Source of the DNA: Cohnella herbarum
Lineage (GTDB): Bacteria > Bacillota > Bacilli > Paenibacillales > Paenibacillaceae
Length of the DNA: 64,000 bases
Assembly: GCF_012849095.1 (NCBI RefSeq)
Contig: NZ_CP051680.1
Coordinates: 1,364,001 to 1,428,000, forward strand
Reading direction: 5' to 3'
The position numbers were made by a program, and so were the translations under genes. The notes beneath the pieces are model-generated. The model made no database searches. It was not told the origin of the DNA and worked only from the letters and a program-made list of their open reading frames with translations. Within the stretch, counting starts at the first letter, position 1. Each line of letters starts with the position of its first letter. Shown piece by piece: positions 35,141 through 44,370 of the stretch.

Positions 35141-35842
35141 ATGAACAAAATCTTTACGCCGAAGCAGGTGGCCAAGAGACTTCATGTCAGCACCACGACG
35201 TTGCGAAGATATGAAAATCTCGAGTTGGTGCCTGACGTACCTCGGACAGCCAGTAATAGAAGATATTATTCTCCCGTGCATGTTCAAGCTTTCCTTGCTT
35301 TACGGTCCTTGATCAGAGGATTCGATCTGCCTATCGCCTACGAAGTCATGAACTTATTGAAAAAAGGGCACGTAGAACAAGCGCTTTGGATGATCAATTT
35401 ACAACAGTACAACATTCAGTTAGAGAAGCAACGAGTCGAGGAAATTATGAACCTCATTCATCAAACTGATTTCACCATGTATAGGAATGTTCGGATCACG
35501 GATGAAATGAAAATCGGGGAGGTAGCCGTAATAGCAGGCGTTAACCCGTCCGCTATTCGACATTGGGAAAAGGAGGAGCTTATTCGTTCTAAGCGGAATC
35601 CGGAAAACGGATATAGAGTTTTTACATCGCGGGAATTAAAAAAGATTATCGTGCTAAGCAGTTTAAGAAAAACAGTCTTTTTCATTGAAAGCATGAAACA
35701 ATTGCTTGAAGCTTTAGAGACGCATGATCTAACTACGATTGAACGCTCCTTCAAAGCGGCGCTTCAGAAGCTGAATGAGCAATTGGAGAAGCAAATGAAT
35801 GGCATATCGGAAATGATGAGATATATACAATTTGCAAAATAG
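35141..35842 (+). CDS. Regulator with two MerR DNA-binding domains
   Basis: 233 residues. Domain 1 (about 4-72): IFTPKQVAKRLHVSTTTLRR, YYSPVHVQAFLALRSL. Domain 2 (about 123-192): MKIGEVAVIAGVNPSAIRHW, NGYRVFTSRELKKIIVLSS. A coiled coil (about 200-228) follows. Two complete MerR helix-turn-helix units in one chain are unusual; the normal protein has one and dimerises. No Cys ligands, so it is not a typical metal sensor. The start at 35141 follows GGAAGGTG. It converges on the last gene of the metallophore operon and may regulate it or the upstream DUF6273 gene; this is inference. Confidence 0.8.
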   Translation: MNKIFTPKQVAKRLHVSTTTLRRYENLELVPDVPRTASNRRYYSPVHVQAFLALRSLIRGFDLPIAYEVMNLLKKGHVEQALWMINLQQYNIQLEKQRVEEIMNLIHQTDFTMYRNVRITDEMKIGEVAVIAGVNPSAIRHWEKEELIRSKRNPENGYRVFTSRELKKIIVLSSLRKTVFFIESMKQLLEALETHDLTTIERSFKAALQKLNEQLEKQMNGISEMMRYIQFAK

Positions 35843-35860
35843 CTTGAATGTTATCGGCTC

Positions 35861-37051
35861 TTATCTTGTCTCAACAAAAATCTTACGTCGATCATAGGCA
35901 AAGAGCATCATCAAAGCGCTTAAGATTGCGCAAATCCTATACATAAATGAATAAGAGAATTGGTCAGCGACCGGTCCCATTATGACCCCGCCCAGCGAAA
36001 CTCCCAAATCAGCCATGGCAATAAATAAACCAATTAGCACGTTACGATTCAACTGCGGCAATACAAAAGTCAAATAGGTTGTCAAAGTAGGATAAAGCAG
36101 TGCCTGAGCGATCCCCATTAAGCAAGCGCCAACATAAAAATACATAGCTCCGCCCGTTACGGAATAACTTACGCATTGCGATGCTACGGCTAATATAAGC
36201 ATCACCGACATGATATAAGCAGAATGCCACCTGCCGTCAGATGGGATTTTCTTCCTCAACACAAACCGGCTAATGACTACGGTCCCCGCTTGCAGCATGA
36301 GATAAATGGCCGCATTACCGCTTTCTATTTGCGCAGCGAATAACGGTACGAAGGTGGTTGCCGCTCCAAAAACTAGGGAAGCGCTCAGCATCAAAACGCT
36401 GCATTTGAATAAATGCGGGTTTTTGACCAGTTGGCCGAACGACTGCAGCATCGCCCCACTCTGCCCCGCCTGACCCGAGATAGGATCAATCTCTTTTTTG
36501 TCCATTTTGGCGCTATAGCCCACAACCCCTGTAAGAATGGCAATACCGACCATAGCTAGCGTAAAAACATTCATATCCCCTGTTTGCCACATTCCTATAG
36601 CCAGCAAGGGCCCTATAATTCCTGGCATGGAAGCACATAAGGAATACATCGAGATCCCTTGCGAACGCTCCTTGTCCGGAAGCGCATCTATAATGCCCAG
36701 TTGTAAGGCCATCGAAAAGAACGCAGTACAAACCCCTTGTAGCATACGGGCAGCGAAATAACCCCCTAAACCGGAAAAAGCGTAGAAGATGAGAGCAAAG
36801 CCATTGATCACAAGAATCGTGCGTAAAACTTTAATCGGCCCGTGTTTGTGAATCATTTGGCCTGCCCACGGCCGAAATAGCATGGTTGTAAACAGATATG
36901 CCCCCATGATAATTCCGATCGTCGTATTGGTTGCTCCAAGAGATTCGACTTTTAATGGAATAATGACATTCAAAATCGAGTTGGCGCTAAAATACAAAAG
37001 CGTTAATAAATATAATCGCAAAAAAGGCCAAGACAAAGCTCCTCTCAAAAC
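35861..37051 (-). CDS. cntE: MFS exporter, CntE-like metallophore exporter
   Basis: 396 residues, 12 membrane helices, MFS fold (LRPWAGQ between helices 2 and 3 and MLQGVCTAFFSMALQLGIID in helix 5). It is the last gene of the operon, 46 bases after the second ATPase, exactly where S. aureus has cntE, the staphylopine exporter. The assignment rests on this order and on the Zur box. The TTG at 37051 is chosen since AAGGAG lies eight bases before; a TTG at 37081 has no such site. Confidence 0.65.
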   Translation of the reverse strand, partial: VLRGALSWPFLRLYLLTLLYFSANSILNVIIPLKVESLGATNTTIGIIMGAYLFTTMLFRPWAGQMIHKHGPIKVLRTILVINGFALIFYAFSGLGGYFAARMLQGVCTAFFSMALQLGIIDALPDKERSQGISMYSLCASMPGIIGPLLAIGMWQTGDMNVFTLAMVGIAILTGVVGYSAKMDKKEIDPISGQAGQSGAMLQSFGQLVKNPHLFKCSVLMLSASLVFGAATTFVPLFAAQIESGNAAIYLMLQAGTVVISRFVLRKKIPSDGRWHSAYIMSVMLILAVASQCVSYSVTGGAMYFYVGACLMGIAQALLYPTLTTYLTFVLPQLNRNVLIGLFIAMADLGVSLGGVIMGPVADQFSYSFMYRICAILSALMMLFAYDRRKIFVETR

Positions 37052-37097
37052 GCTAGCTCCTTCCTCTACTTTCTCTGACAACGCCTTTTGCCTATCG

Positions 37098-37841
37098 TTA
37101 AGTAATGATCATTTTCAGCAATTTTCTAGCATACTCGGACTGAACGTCCTTTAATTGTGCAATCGCGACTATTTCTTCGATTTGACCGTCTCTAACGATC
37201 ATGACCCTGTCGCAAATATAGGCAGCGGCCTTAATATCATGGGTGATGAAAATATAGCCCATATTGTAGATTTTTCGCAGGCTTTTCAGTAACTCAAGCA
37301 CCTGGATTTGAACGGTTCCATCCAATGAGCTGACCGCTTCATCCAATAAAATACATTTCGGTTTCGAGGAAACGGCTCTTGCTATGCACACTCGTTGAGC
37401 CTCGCCGCCCGATAACTCATGAGGGTATTTGATTCGGTAGGACGGGTTCAGCCCGACTTGATTCAATAACAGATCAATCTTGCTTAGAGCTTCCCGTTTA
37501 ACCATTCCTTGCAGCTTCAAGGGCTCCAACATGGCTTGCTCCACGGTATAATACGGATTGATGGAGGAAGTATAATCTTGAAAAACGGCGCTTATATTTC
37601 CGAATCTCGCTTTGCGATCCTCTATGCTCTTTCCCTCAAACAGAATGGTTCCGCGATCTGGCTTTTCAATCCCTAACAACAATCGTCCCAGAGTAGATTT
37701 ACCGCTTCCGCTTTCTCCGATAATGCCCAAACATTCCCCTTGTCGGAATTCGAAGCTAACGTTTTTCAATACCTTCTGTCTTTCGCGGGAAAACATTCCG
37801 CCTTTTTTATAGGATTTCTCAACGCGATCAATGCTCAGCAA
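37098..37841 (-). CDS. cntF: ABC transporter ATPase (CntF-like)
   Basis: 247 residues: Walker A GESGSGKSTLG, signature LSGGEAQRVCIARA, Walker B CILLDEAVSSLD, switch His in FITHDIKAA. It belongs to the Dpp/Opp/Nik ATPase group and powers import with its partner. Start: TTG at 37841 with GGAGG eight bases before, overlapping the previous gene by 14 bases. The longer frame to 37886 is less likely. Confidence 0.75.
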   Translation of the reverse strand: MLSIDRVEKSYKKGGMFSRERQKVLKNVSFEFRQGECLGIIGESGSGKSTLGRLLLGIEKPDRGTILFEGKSIEDRKARFGNISAVFQDYTSSINPYYTVEQAMLEPLKLQGMVKREALSKIDLLLNQVGLNPSYRIKYPHELSGGEAQRVCIARAVSSKPKCILLDEAVSSLDGTVQIQVLELLKSLRKIYNMGYIFITHDIKAAAYICDRVMIVRDGQIEEIVAIAQLKDVQSEYARKLLKMIIT

Positions 37842-38652
37842 CGCTAACGCCTCCCATAACGATCTCGAAATGATGATGGAGTGCAAGCTTTGTAGAAACT
37901 AAATACTGGGTATATTCGTGCTGAGGCTCAGTGAAAATGGCCCGGGTTGTCCCTCTTTCTACAATGTCCCCTTCTTTCATGACCAGAACGTCATCCGCTA
38001 TTTTTTGGACAACACCCAAATCGTGAGAAACAAAAATCATCGAGCCGCCCATTTTTTCGCGCAACCGGATGAACTGTTCCACGACCTCGAATTGCGAGAT
38101 CGTATCGAGCGCTGTCGTCGGCTCGTCGGCGATCACGATGTCGGGCTCCAATACGATGGCAAGCGCAATCATCACCCGTTGCAGCATACCTCCAGATAAT
38201 TGATGCGGATACTGATTCATCACAGCGATCGGGTCTTTCAGCAACACGCTTTCCATCGCCATCTTCATTCTGGCGGTGATTTCGTCACGGCTCCAGCCGA
38301 AATGGCAGGCGAGCGTTTCCTTTAGATGAACCCCAATTACACAAGAGGGATCAAAGGCGCGCATGCCGTTTTGCAAGATCATACATAGCTGCTTTCCTCT
38401 TTTTTTTCGCATTTCTTTTTCGGAAAGCTCGCTTAAATTCATTCCGTCCAGCAGAATATCCCCGGATTGTCGAAGCCCTGCTTTATTTAATCTCATAATG
38501 GCCCTGCAGGTCAGCGACTTGCCGCTCCCGCTTTCTCCAACAATAGCCAGACAGCTTCCCTTTTTGACAGCAAATGAACTATTCTGAATCATCACGTTGC
38601 CGGTGCGGCTATCCCAAATCTTCAAATTTGCCACTTCTATAATATTTTCCAA
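37828..38652 (-). CDS. cntD: ABC transporter ATPase (CntD-like)
   Basis: 274 residues: Walker A GESGSGKSLTC, signature LSGGMLQRVMIALA, Walker B DIVIADEPTTALD, switch FVSHDLGVV. First of the two ATPases of the dipeptide/nickel-type importer. The start is probably the TTG at 38652, just past the stop of the permease gene; an earlier in-frame codon at 38697 would overlap that gene by 41 bases. Confidence 0.75.
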   Translation of the reverse strand: MENIIEVANLKIWDSRTGNVMIQNSSFAVKKGSCLAIVGESGSGKSLTCRAIMRLNKAGLRQSGDILLDGMNLSELSEKEMRKKRGKQLCMILQNGMRAFDPSCVIGVHLKETLACHFGWSRDEITARMKMAMESVLLKDPIAVMNQYPHQLSGGMLQRVMIALAIVLEPDIVIADEPTTALDTISQFEVVEQFIRLREKMGGSMIFVSHDLGVVQKIADDVLVMKEGDIVERGTTRAIFTEPQHEYTQYLVSTKLALHHHFEIVMGGVSVAEH

Positions 38653-38656
38653 TGGA

Positions 38657-39550
38657 TTACGCCGCCTCTTTCCCTCGTAGATTCGCTGCCGTTGCATAGG
38701 GTTGTCCTCGCCGCTTATTCCGGGAAGTTATTAATTTCGGATCTAAAGCAACTTGAAGCGAATCAGACAAAAAGTTGATAGCCGATACGACGATAATGAT
38801 CGTTAATCCGGGTGCTAACATGAGTTCCGGCCTTGAAAACATGACTGCTCTTGCCTCATTTAACATCATACCCCACTCCGCATTCGGCGCTTGAATACCT
38901 AAACCGAGGAAGGAAAAGCCCGATAATTGCAAAATCATTGAACCGAAGGAGCTGCTGGAAATGACCGCAATGTCCGGAAAAGAGACAGGAACGATATGCC
39001 TGATCATTATTTTGAAGTTGCCGACACCGAGCGCCTTGGAAAACTTCACGTAGTCGGCTTCGGCATATTGCATGACAGACGTTCGGATGATGCGGGCAAA
39101 CCATGCCCATTTCATCAATACGAACGCGATCATTATATTCTCAAGACCAACGCCCAGAATGCCGATCACGGCCAACGTCATAACATATCCAGGGAAAGAA
39201 AGCATCACATCGCAAACCCTCATAACCAAGGCATCCGTTTTCCCTCTAAAATAGCCCGCGATAAAGCCTAAAATTGCTCCAATCCCTACCGATAAAACCA
39301 AAGCAACCAACACCCAAAGCACGCTTGGACGGATGCCATAAATTAATCTTGACAACATACATCTCCCCAGATGGTCATTACCTAATAGGTACTCCCATGA
39401 TGAGGATGCAAAGCGGAGCTCCATATGGACTGCTTCGGGATCATGAGGCGCAAAAAAGGGGGCAAATAACCCGACAACAAGAGTTGCCGCAATAATAAAT
39501 AACGATGTAGCGGCTAACCTATCTTTCCATACATGAATGAGCAGTTTCAT
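38657..39550 (-). CDS. cntC: ABC transporter permease (CntC-like)
   Basis: 297 residues, DppC/NikC type: N-terminal helix, then five membrane helices with the ATPase contact loop (ADYVKFSKALGVGNFKIMIRH). Directly abuts the preceding permease (stop at 39551, start at 39550), so the genes are translated together. Confidence 0.8.
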   Translation of the reverse strand: MKLLIHVWKDRLAATSLFIIAATLVVGLFAPFFAPHDPEAVHMELRFASSSWEYLLGNDHLGRCMLSRLIYGIRPSVLWVLVALVLSVGIGAILGFIAGYFRGKTDALVMRVCDVMLSFPGYVMTLAVIGILGVGLENIMIAFVLMKWAWFARIIRTSVMQYAEADYVKFSKALGVGNFKIMIRHIVPVSFPDIAVISSSSFGSMILQLSGFSFLGLGIQAPNAEWGMMLNEARAVMFSRPELMLAPGLTIIIVVSAINFLSDSLQVALDPKLITSRNKRRGQPYATAANLRGKEAA

Positions 39551-40483
39551 TTAGAGATCCTTCCTTAACTTGGGGTTCATCGCGGCATTGAGAATGTCAG
39601 AAACCGTATTAAACAGTACAAATGTTACTGCCAGTACAAGGACATACGCCTGAATGATCGGGAAATCCCGGCTTAAAATGGATTTAACGCTCAGCGTTCC
39701 TAACCCCGGCCAGGCAAAAATGTTCTCCACGACGACCGTACTTCCCAAGATGATAGGGATTGCCATGCCAAATACGGAAATCGCGACTTGCAATGAATTT
39801 CTTAAAATATGTAACGTTATTTTTCTCTCTGGCAAACCGCATGCTCTACCGTACAATACATAGTCTTCATTCATGTTGCTTATCATCGAACTTCTAACGA
39901 TTCGGAAGTAAACGCCTGCAAAACTGATCGTGATCACAACGACCGGTAGAACATAACTCTTCAACGAGTCCATGCCACTTGTCGGCAATAAATCCAGCTT
40001 CACGGATAGAAACCAGACCATTAGCGCCGCAAGCCAGTAGGATGGCATGGAAGTCAGGAAAAAGGAGACGCCTCTAATCGACTTATCCATCATTTTTCCT
40101 TCTCTCCATGCGCTGATGACGCCTAATACTACCGACAGCGCGATAATGGCGATAACTGAAACCGAGGTTAGTTTTAACGTATTGAGAAAAGCCGGACCGA
40201 GTAATGACCAGACCGGTTTCCCCGTAACGTACGAGTGTCCGAAATCAAACTGCAAGCAGGCAACGAGCCAATTCAGATAGCGGAGCATAAAGGGTTGATT
40301 CATCCCCAGCATCGCTTTCGTTTCCGCGATCAATTCAGCTGTTATATTCGGTACACCTTGCGCATGCAATACCACTTCGACCGGATCTATGGGAGATAGA
40401 TTGATAAAGACAAACGTAATAAACGATATCGTTATAAGCAAAGGAATTGACATCAATATTCTTTTCAAAATATAACTGCTCAT
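39551..40483 (-). CDS. cntB: ABC transporter permease (CntB-like)
   Basis: 310 residues, DppB/NikB type: signature start MSSYILKRILMSIPLLITIS and the loop NEDYVLYGRACGLPERKITL. Forms the membrane channel with CntC. Three bases after the binding protein stop. Confidence 0.8.
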   Translation of the reverse strand: MSSYILKRILMSIPLLITISFITFVFINLSPIDPVEVVLHAQGVPNITAELIAETKAMLGMNQPFMLRYLNWLVACLQFDFGHSYVTGKPVWSLLGPAFLNTLKLTSVSVIAIIALSVVLGVISAWREGKMMDKSIRGVSFFLTSMPSYWLAALMVWFLSVKLDLLPTSGMDSLKSYVLPVVVITISFAGVYFRIVRSSMISNMNEDYVLYGRACGLPERKITLHILRNSLQVAISVFGMAIPIILGSTVVVENIFAWPGLGTLSVKSILSRDFPIIQAYVLVLAVTFVLFNTVSDILNAAMNPKLRKDL

Positions 40484-40485
40484 GG

Positions 40486-42093
40486 CTATTCGAAGTACAA
40501 TCGCTCGAATGGCAACTCATATTGCGTTTGCTTAAACGAGATGCCATGCAAGTTTTCCGGGGCTACAACGGTGACGTTACCATTAGTGATGGGAATAAAC
40601 ACGGCTTCATCATGGACGATTGTCAGAATATCCGCATATAGAGATTTACGACCTGCCTCTTCCATCGTCACCATAACCTGATTAATTTTCTCGTAGAGTT
40701 CATTCGCTTTTGCAATGCCCTTGGTCGTATGGAGATAAGCCGATTCGGAAGTAAAGGCGGCGATTGTGCTTTGCGGATCATAAGCGAGTCCCCATGTTTG
40801 ATTGAACAGCAACTCGTAATCTCCCGTCGATCTTCTATTCGCAATAGACGAAGACTCTTCTCCGACAAGCTTCAGCTCGATCCCTATCTTTTTTACTGTG
40901 CTTTGGATGAATTCCGCTTGCGTTTTCTGGGAGGACGAGTTGACGTCATAGTAAAGCTTAATCATTAATTTGCTTCCGTCTTTTATTCTGACTTCGCCGC
41001 CTTTTTCTAGTTTCCATCCGGCTTCTTCCAATATCTCTTTCGCTTTTTCTAGATCATAGCCACGTTTCTTCAACGCCACGTTGGCATAATTAACGTTAGA
41101 GGAGAACAGGGTGTCGGCTTCCGTTTCTGTTCCGTTAAAAATTTGCTTACTGATCGTTTCCCTGTCAATCGAATACCAGATTGCTTCGCGAACAGCGGTC
41201 TTATGTATAGGACTATCCGCTTGGCTGCTATTGGCCACGATCATTTTCGTATTCATGGCTTTACTTCTAACCAGTTGATATTCACCCGTTTCGACTAACT
41301 TATTCATCGCTTCCACGTCAATGCTGTCTGCGCCTCGATCATCGGTGAATATAAAGTCGACCTCTCCCTTTTGTAGGGCCAATAATGTCGTTTCTCCCGC
41401 AGGAAGCACTTTTGCCGTAACCTTACTCACTTTCGGCGCGCCGCCCCAATAGTTTTCATTGGCTTCAAATACGGCATATTGATCGGATTTATGTTCGGTT
41501 AGCTTATAGGGTCCCGTTCCGTCGTAACCGTTCACGCCATCCTTCGTTCCTCCGTTCATAAAATCTTTGGGAGAGATGAATACGTAAGGTCTTGTCATCG
41601 ACAGTTCAAGCAATGTCGGATAATACGGCTCCGATAGTACCAATTCAAACGTATACTCATCGATTGCTTGGAGACTCGCGATCTTCGTCGATAGCTTGAT
41701 CCAAGTATGTTTGCTTGCGTTGCTTTGCACGGCTTCGATATTTTTTTTCACGGCTTCGGCGTTGAATGGCTCCCCATCATGAAATTTCACGTCTTTACGT
41801 AGATGAAAGGTATATATTTTTCCATCGTCGGAAACCTTCCATGATTCGGCCAACAAAGGCTTGATTCCATCTTCCGTATTTTCAACCAGTGACTCATACA
41901 CCATTCCCTGAGCTGGCAAGGAGCCGGTGTATAGATGGGGGTTCATATCGTTAATATCTTTTGAAGTGGCATACACCAGCTCCTTTCTTTGATCCGCTGG
42001 ACTCGTTGTCTCAGCCTTGTCGTTGCCGCAGGCTGCAAGCAGTACAATCGAAACCATTAATGCCATTAATAAACCAATCGTTTTTCTTGTCAT
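40486..42093 (-). CDS. cntA: Metallophore/nickel-type binding lipoprotein (CntA-like)
   Basis: 535 residues. Signal peptide with lipobox LLAAC, then a family 5 solute-binding fold (peptide/nickel type): SWKVSDDGKIYTFHLRKDVKFHDG and the late FNQTWGLAYDPQS, a region that in NikA/CntA contributes to the metal-chelate pocket. It captures a metal complex outside the cell. First gene of the six-gene operon; start after AGGAGG. A Zur box 39 bases upstream indicates zinc control, which points to a zinc-metallophore rather than peptide or nickel import. Confidence 0.7.
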   Translation of the reverse strand: MTRKTIGLLMALMVSIVLLAACGNDKAETTSPADQRKELVYATSKDINDMNPHLYTGSLPAQGMVYESLVENTEDGIKPLLAESWKVSDDGKIYTFHLRKDVKFHDGEPFNAEAVKKNIEAVQSNASKHTWIKLSTKIASLQAIDEYTFELVLSEPYYPTLLELSMTRPYVFISPKDFMNGGTKDGVNGYDGTGPYKLTEHKSDQYAVFEANENYWGGAPKVSKVTAKVLPAGETTLLALQKGEVDFIFTDDRGADSIDVEAMNKLVETGEYQLVRSKAMNTKMIVANSSQADSPIHKTAVREAIWYSIDRETISKQIFNGTETEADTLFSSNVNYANVALKKRGYDLEKAKEILEEAGWKLEKGGEVRIKDGSKLMIKLYYDVNSSSQKTQAEFIQSTVKKIGIELKLVGEESSSIANRRSTGDYELLFNQTWGLAYDPQSTIAAFTSESAYLHTTKGIAKANELYEKINQVMVTMEEAGRKSLYADILTIVHDEAVFIPITNGNVTVVAPENLHGISFKQTQYELPFERLYFE

Positions 42094-42131
42094 GTCGTAT
42101 CCTCCTGTAAATAGCAGTTACTAATTTACTT

Positions 42132-42152
42132 TAATCGTAAATATTACGATTA
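42132..42152 (-). promoter_or_regulatory. Zur box before the metallophore operon
   Basis: TAATCGTAA, three bases, TTACGATTA: a perfect 9+9 palindrome. Its core TCGTAAATATTACGA matches the Bacillus Zur consensus TCGTAATnATTACGA in all but one base. It differs from Fur and PerR boxes. It lies in front of the binding protein gene. Confidence 0.8.
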
Positions 42153-42221
42153 GCATAATGGAAACGAGAGGCTACGTCAACATCTTTACCGATTTTTCAT
42201 TTTTATCGTTTATTGCATAAC

Positions 42222-42252
42222 AAAAAGCAGCCATTTTGATTGGCTGCTTTTT
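42222..42252. terminator. Bidirectional terminator
   Basis: AAAAAGCAGCCA (42222-42233) pairs perfectly with TGGCTGCTTTTT (42241-42252), loop of 7, with A-run and T-run on opposite sides. It shields the Zur-controlled operon from the genes to the right. Confidence 0.88.
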
Positions 42253-42300
42253 GTCCTTTTAGAGGGGAGGAGTAAAATACGGTCTATAATACACTTCGGA

Positions 42301-42443
42301 CTACTTTCTACGTGATTTAAAAATGATATAAATGCTACTAATAAACCAAGATATCCCGATAAGAAACCCCGAAATAATAGGGATATAAACAAGCTAATAT
42401 CGTCCCTCTCTACTGGCCCCATATGCATTGAAATACTATTCAA
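42301..42443 (-). CDS. Small membrane protein, frameshifted
   Basis: From a TTG at 42443 (AAGGAAGAAGT before it), overlapping the end of the preceding gene, a frame reads MNSISMHMGPVERDDISL. In the next frame it continues as VYIPIISGFLIGISWFISS, then IYIIFKSRRK and a stop at 42301. One base missing in TTG(G)TT near 42389 joins them into a 47-residue one-helix membrane protein with a basic tail. Function unknown. It could also be chance. Confidence 0.35.
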
Positions 42444-43086
42444 ACTTCTTCCTTATTCCAGCAACTTCTAGTTCTATACCGACTTTATTCAATGTCCCCG
42501 CAAGTCCTGTTCCGTTTCTTTGCGTCCCATCAAATTGAACATTAAATAAGTGTTTTCTATGAGGAGCTATGCTAACAACACTATCTTTAAAATCAATTTC
42601 AATATCTGGATACCTATCTATTAATATAGGTTTGATCAATACATCCTCTTCGGTTCCATAATTATAAATTGTAAATGAGCAATTAGCTTTAACAGCTGAT
42701 TCAATAGTCTGAACGTAGCACTTACTATCTTTTATTGAGAAGTCTAAAGAATTGATTCCCTTAGAATTATGCTTCAGTAAAAACATAGCTTTCTCGCTTG
42801 CTATTGGACAAATCAAAACAAATACAATGCAACCTATAATAACACTACTTAATATCTTTGGATATCGGGGACGATATGTTCTCACTGTTCCTGACACACC
42901 AATTAGTAGCAAGGAAAACCCAAGTATAGCAGGCAAATGAATCCCTGTTTCATCCCTATCTGTCCATGGGGACAAGCCAATAAACTTAAATAGGTAATCT
43001 CCATAAGAATGATCAAGATGATTATCAGATATCATCAATAGGCCTAGAAGTAAAGTAACTACGTAAAGAACACTTTTTCTCTTCAA
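42436..43086 (-). CDS. Membrane protein of unknown function
   Basis: 216 residues: three N-terminal hydrophobic segments (VLYVVTLLLGLLMIS, LPAILGFSLLLIGVSG, ILSSVIIGCIVFVLICPIAS) and an extracellular domain of about 115 residues with two Cys (KCYVQTIESAVKANCSF), probably a disulfide. I do not recognise it. Start: TTG with GGAGG seven bases before. It lies at the edge of the cassette-like row and is AT-rich like those genes. Confidence 0.65.
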   Translation of the reverse strand: MKRKSVLYVVTLLLGLLMISDNHLDHSYGDYLFKFIGLSPWTDRDETGIHLPAILGFSLLLIGVSGTVRTYRPRYPKILSSVIIGCIVFVLICPIASEKAMFLLKHNSKGINSLDFSIKDSKCYVQTIESAVKANCSFTIYNYGTEEDVLIKPILIDRYPDIEIDFKDSVVSIAPHRKHLFNVQFDGTQRNGTGLAGTLNKVGIELEVAGIRKKFE

Positions 43087-43110
43087 AACTCATCCTCCAA
43101 CTCCCTTATG

Positions 43111-43250
43111 GTCCGAACAACCGGTCGCAACGCGGTTAGGTGGTGCGGATGTGTTCGCCTGCTTATATTTACTCGCCTCTTAAAATGCCTCTTCGATCCA
43201 CATCTAACTCCGTCCGAACCGAATGCGAGATGCGTGAAATGGTGTTATAT
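43111..43250. repeat. attC-like element 1 (degenerate)
   Basis: Shares internal blocks with the other elements (ATCTAACTCCGTCCGAACCG, then GATGCGTGAAATGGTGTTAT). The left end has decayed. The gene to its right stops 10 bases after it. Confidence 0.45.
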
Positions 43251-43259
43251 AAAATGATG

Positions 43260-43655
43260 TTATTCCCTTCGCCAAACACCACCTGAACATGATGTGAAAC
43301 CACAATCCTCATAAAATGATCTGTGTTTTTCTTGGAATGTCACTGTAATAATTGAAATCCCTCGTATTTCAGCTTCTTGTAACAATGCTTTAACTAGTCT
43401 CTTTCCTATGCCTCTTGCTTGGTTATTTGGGTGAACAATAACATCCTCTAGATATCCGTGTTCAATTCCAGGGCCTGTTATGTAACCGAAAGCAATCAGA
43501 CTCTCATCTTCATCTCTTAAACTGCCCCAGAACAAGATTCTTTCAAACAATAACGGATAGTCACTATCTCTTCGTTCCCAACCTACTGATTCTCGTAAAT
43601 TCGGGACTTCATATTCTTTAATTGTATTATTGATTTGGATTTCCGCTAAATTCAT
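43260..43655 (-). CDS. GNAT acetyltransferase (cassette-like)
   Basis: 131 residues. Acetyl-CoA loop VHPNNQARGIGKRLVKALLQEA, final strand RSFYEDCGF. The acceptor is unknown; small GNATs commonly modify antibiotics or small amines. Start: ATG after AGGAG. It is enclosed between attC-like elements 1 and 2, with 10 bases to one and 38 to the other. Confidence 0.85.
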   Translation of the reverse strand: MNLAEIQINNTIKEYEVPNLRESVGWERRDSDYPLLFERILFWGSLRDEDESLIAFGYITGPGIEHGYLEDVIVHPNNQARGIGKRLVKALLQEAEIRGISIITVTFQEKHRSFYEDCGFTSCSGGVWRRE

Positions 43656-43693
43656 TGAACTCCTACTTTCAAAAAAAAGTTTCGGTAATGTCT

Positions 43694-43769
43694 TCTAACG
43701 TTGTCGTACCTCGAAATACCTCGGGCAGATCAAGGGCCAACGGCCCGCAGCGCGAATATGGTGTTAGAC
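43694..43769. repeat. attC-like element 2
   Basis: Left TCTAACGTTGTCGTACCTCG, right GCGCGAATATGGTGTTAGAC; internal nested hairpin GGGCC-AAC-GGCCC. The shortest element (76 bases). Confidence 0.6.
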
Positions 43770-43793
43770 GAAGTGCCCTTCATCATTGATTCG

Positions 43794-44342
43794 CTATCTT
43801 GCGTTGTTATTATCCTTCTTAAGTTTCGAAAAGATTACTGCATCTATAAATCTCTTCTTCTCATAAAAATATTCCTTTAATAATCCCTCTTCCTTAAATC
43901 CTGTTTTTTCCAAAACTTTTTGGGAGCTAGTATTTCCACTGTGAATCAACGCTTCGATTCGATTTAATTCTAAGACTTCAAATCCATATTTCATTACTGT
44001 ATCTATTGCTTCTTTCATATAACCCTGACGCCAATATCTTGGTGATAATTCATATCCAATCTCAGCCTTAAAATGTTTCTTTACCCACTTATGAAAACCA
44101 CATGTTCCGATAATTCGACCTTCAGATTTAAGCGCTATTCCCCATCTTATTGTGAGGGAATTATTAAATTTCTCATTCCAATTTTCTATTAATTCTTCAG
44201 CTTGTTTCAATTCTGTGAAACTATCCAAATCATAAAATTCAGTCACTTCATCCTTTGAGAAGTAGTCAAACAAATCAACTGCATCCTCGTGTCGTAATTG
44301 TCGAAGTATTAATCTTTCGGTTTCAAGTATTGGAAAACTCAT
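43794..44342 (-). CDS. RimJ/RimL-type GNAT acetyltransferase (cassette-like)
   Basis: 182 residues. Typical start FPILETERLILRQLRHEDA, acetyl-CoA region IGYELSPRYWRQGYMKEAI and the end NTSSQKVLEKTGFKEEGLLKE. The family acetylates N-terminal amines of ribosomal proteins or small amines. Start after GAGG. Between elements 2 and 3. Confidence 0.88.
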   Translation of the reverse strand: MSFPILETERLILRQLRHEDAVDLFDYFSKDEVTEFYDLDSFTELKQAEELIENWNEKFNNSLTIRWGIALKSEGRIIGTCGFHKWVKKHFKAEIGYELSPRYWRQGYMKEAIDTVMKYGFEVLELNRIEALIHSGNTSSQKVLEKTGFKEEGLLKEYFYEKKRFIDAVIFSKLKKDNNNAR

Positions 44343-44370
44343 TGGTATTACCTCGCTTTAAGGTCATTTC

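Noticed and set aside
42132..42152. Fur or PerR box reading of the palindrome before the metallophore operon
   Set aside because: The TCGTAA / TTACGA arms fit Zur; Fur and PerR boxes have TGATAAT or TTATAAT arms.
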